DNA of 64,000 nt, from NCBI GenBank assembly GCA_038527215.1, contig JBCBGC010000004.1, positions 62,001 to 126,000 of the forward strand, written 5' to 3'. Both the position numbers and the translations under genes were made by a program. Shown here one piece after another: positions 62,364-64,000 of this stretch. The DNA is from JAWPMV01 sp038527215. Lineage in GTDB: Bacteria; Bacteroidota; Bacteroidia; J057. Numbering within the stretch: the first letter of the stretch is position 1; every line of letters starts with the position of its first letter. Under the pieces are notes generated by a model, which had not been told where the DNA came from, did not search any database, and saw only the letters and a program-made list of their open reading frames with translations.

Positions 62364-62852
62364 ATGAATCTCCATCGTCTATGGATATGCCTCTTTACAT
62401 TATGGCTAAATCCTGTAGCCAACTTCGGGCAGTCCGACCCCGCTACTGCCCGTGAAGTAGCATTTAAATTCGCCGAAGCCGTCTGCCAGCCTGTGGATTG
62501 GCAGACCATCAAGCAGCTATATCCTGATTTTTGTTTCACCTCTGTGGCCAAAGGACGGAGGTTTAGCATCCTATCTTTCAGCCAGGAAGGAGTAGAGGTC
62601 TTGGTGGAAGTGCGTACCTCCTGGACCGTGGAAGGGAAAGCCCGATACCGGGACTTTACCTTGAAACTCTGGCAAACCTCCCAGGGCTGGAAGGTAATTA
62701 ACAGCCTCTATCTGGCCTATCTACCACAGACCCAGCTTGAAGAACTCGCCTATGCAGCTAAGCAGGGCTGGGTCCAGCCTGGAGAAATCCTCTGGGACCA
62801 GGAGCGCCATGCCTTGATCAAGCGTGCCCGGCAAGCTAGTCGGAATCCTTAA
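62364..62852 (+). CDS. Small secreted protein of unknown function
   Basis: The start is set at ATG 62364, giving the leader MNLHRLWICLFTLWLNPVAN and a signal ending NFGQ; an upstream in-frame ATG at 62322 gives a less likely longer leader. The 162-residue product has a region with WKVINSLYLAYLPQTQLEELAYAAKQGW, suggestive of helices, and a basic tail. It may be an NTF2-like or SnoaL-like fold by length and the KLWQTSQGWKV segment, but this is a guess. The next gene follows by 30 bases. Confidence 0.5.
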   Translation: MNLHRLWICLFTLWLNPVANFGQSDPATAREVAFKFAEAVCQPVDWQTIKQLYPDFCFTSVAKGRRFSILSFSQEGVEVLVEVRTSWTVEGKARYRDFTLKLWQTSQGWKVINSLYLAYLPQTQLEELAYAAKQGWVQPGEILWDQERHALIKRARQASRNP

Positions 62853-62882
62853 TTTTTCCTTTCATTTTTCATTCTCCACATC

Positions 62883-64000
62883 ATGTATACCAAAAGTTTT
62901 CTCTGTCTTTGGCTGAGCCTCAGCCTGTCCTTGAGCTATGGCCAGCAAGCCCCTGGTTGGGGTACCCAGGTCAATGAAGATATCACTGATTTTGTCCGGA
63001 AAAATATAACTGCTTCCAGGGTTTATTTCGAAAAAAATCGCGGACAAAAAACCAGCTGGCAGGGTGTCTATTATGCCAAAAGCGGGCTGGATGGCTACTC
63101 GGTCAAGGTTTTTACCCACCAACCGAAAGATGTTTTTACCCTGGCCACCCGCAACCAATCCATCGCCAAGAAAAACCTGGAGGAAGGTATCGCCCGGCTA
63201 CATCGCCAAATCAAAGCGGCGGTACCTGCTGGTTTCCGTTCGTACAAGCAGGGAGCGGCCCGGGTGAAATTTTCCCATCAAAACCTCGCTCCTTATCAAC
63301 GCCTGATCGCAGCAAAGAAACTGGACTTGTGGATCTATATGCATCCTTCTGACCTGGCAAAGGTGGAGCCTGTTTATCCCATCATTATGCTGGCGGTCAA
63401 GAAATCCGACCGCAAGTATTTTCGCATCGAACTCACCATCAAAAGCCCGGTCGCCAACCCTAAGCCGCAGGTCGCTACCCGGACCCGCCCTACCGCCCAG
63501 GCCCGTCCAAATCCCAAGCCTAAACCTGCCGCACAATCTCAGTCCAAGCAGGTAGATACCCAGAAACTCATACAGGAGACCCTGGCGGAAATTCGGGCCA
63601 CCAAAAAAGAACTGGCTGAAAAGGAAAAGGCCCTTGAAAATAACACCCTAGATTTTCAGGTCTGGAACCTCAAAATGATGAACAAAGCGGGCCATTTTCT
63701 CCCTGACGACTTTGTCATTTCGGTCTCTCAGCAATCCCGTATGTGGCTCAAGAAAAATGGAAAGTATGTAGGGGGAGCCCTGAAGGTGAAAAAGCTGGAG
63801 GATAAGCTCAACCCCACCCATAAATTCCGGGTCATCAAATACGGGGTAGTGGAAGAGGATAAGCCCATGGCCTATTATTTAGAGATTGCCGACCTGCGGA
63901 CCCTGACTGAAGCCCAGAAAAAGACCATGCAAGTAAGCGGAGATTTTTTGATTTCTTTTGGCAAACAAGGCTCTCCCAATATTTTTATGGGAAACCTGGT
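62883..64000 (+). CDS. Secreted protein, truncated by the window end
   Basis: A reading frame from ATG 62883 remains open to the end of the window (372 codons). It begins with a signal peptide ending SYGQ, then a globular segment with KNITASRVYFEKN, QGVYYAKSGLDGYSVKV and YPIIMLAVKKSDRKYFRIEL, then a Pro-Gln-Lys-rich linker (about residues 185-220), a short coiled-coil QKLIQETLAEIRATKKELAE, and a further domain. I recognise no family; exported or envelope location is likely. The gene continues beyond the window. Confidence 0.75.
   Translation, partial: MYTKSFLCLWLSLSLSLSYGQQAPGWGTQVNEDITDFVRKNITASRVYFEKNRGQKTSWQGVYYAKSGLDGYSVKVFTHQPKDVFTLATRNQSIAKKNLEEGIARLHRQIKAAVPAGFRSYKQGAARVKFSHQNLAPYQRLIAAKKLDLWIYMHPSDLAKVEPVYPIIMLAVKKSDRKYFRIELTIKSPVANPKPQVATRTRPTAQARPNPKPKPAAQSQSKQVDTQKLIQETLAEIRATKKELAEKEKALENNTLDFQVWNLKMMNKAGHFLPDDFVISVSQQSRMWLKKNGKYVGGALKVKKLEDKLNPTHKFRVIKYGVVEEDKPMAYYLEIADLRTLTEAQKKTMQVSGDFLISFGKQGSPNIFMGNL

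Noticed and set aside
1..64000. tRNA, rRNA, or intact insertion sequences.
   Set aside because: No cloverleaf with TTCGAATC-type T-arm, no rRNA conserved segment and no transposase or integrase motif was seen by eye; a covariance scan would be decisive.

Overview
The window looks like chromosomal DNA from an aquatic member of the Bacteroidota, most likely Saprospiria or a relative (lineage is inference). Signs seen: five secreted proteins with C-terminal type IX secretion (T9SS) sorting domains of the PNP...G-Y type, several lipoproteins, TAnnTTTG-type -7 promoter elements, almost no Shine-Dalgarno sequences, and a microbial rhodopsin with crtY and blh. No rRNA, tRNA, CRISPR array, prophage or intact transposase gene was found. 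About 50 protein genes are supported; most alternate in short operons on both strands.

Layout. 1-10.4 kb: a lipoprotein, an acyl-CoA dehydrogenase, a hemopexin-propeller protein with a putative papain-like domain, a delta-60 repeat protein, a threonine dehydratase-like enzyme, purA, a small membrane protein-Fur-STAS operon and a KAS III-like enzyme. 10.4-22.4 kb: a T9SS SBBP-repeat protein, an acetyltransferase, groES-groEL, SAM hydrolase, a sulfotransferase-like protein, a MacB/FtsX permease, a receiver-less sigma-54 activator and a secreted amidohydrolase. 22.4-32.3 kb: a transglycosylase, two tandem paralogous lipoproteins, MarR and membrane-AraC regulators, a serine hydrolase, 4-hydroxyphenylpyruvate dioxygenase with a clear promoter/operator, and a HisC-like aminotransferase that may feed it. 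32.3-40.4 kb: secreted proteins, a phosphodiester glycosidase-like protein, thpR and a 1078-residue PD40/Ig-like protein. 40.5-40.7 kb: a 159-bp palindromic MITE-like element with a TAA target duplication.

40.7-55.6 kb: an extracellular block with a T9SS subtilase, a cupin, a GH16 glucanase lipoprotein, a 982-residue membrane-spanning one-component regulator, a 1477-residue secreted protein made of eight tandem ~168-residue putative carbohydrate-binding domains, and a penicillin-acylase-family enzyme. The regulator, the repeat protein and GH16 may form a beta-glucan recognition unit (inference).

55.6-58.9 kb: the phototrophy cluster. A proton-pump rhodopsin (DTE motif, Met tuning residue, and a Gly where a carotenoid-antenna fenestration is expected) is divergent from crtY and blh, which supply beta-carotene cleavage to retinal. 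58.9-64 kb: a hotdog-like protein, a membrane protein, a second class-C beta-lactamase-like lipoprotein, and secreted proteins of unknown function, the last cut by the window end.
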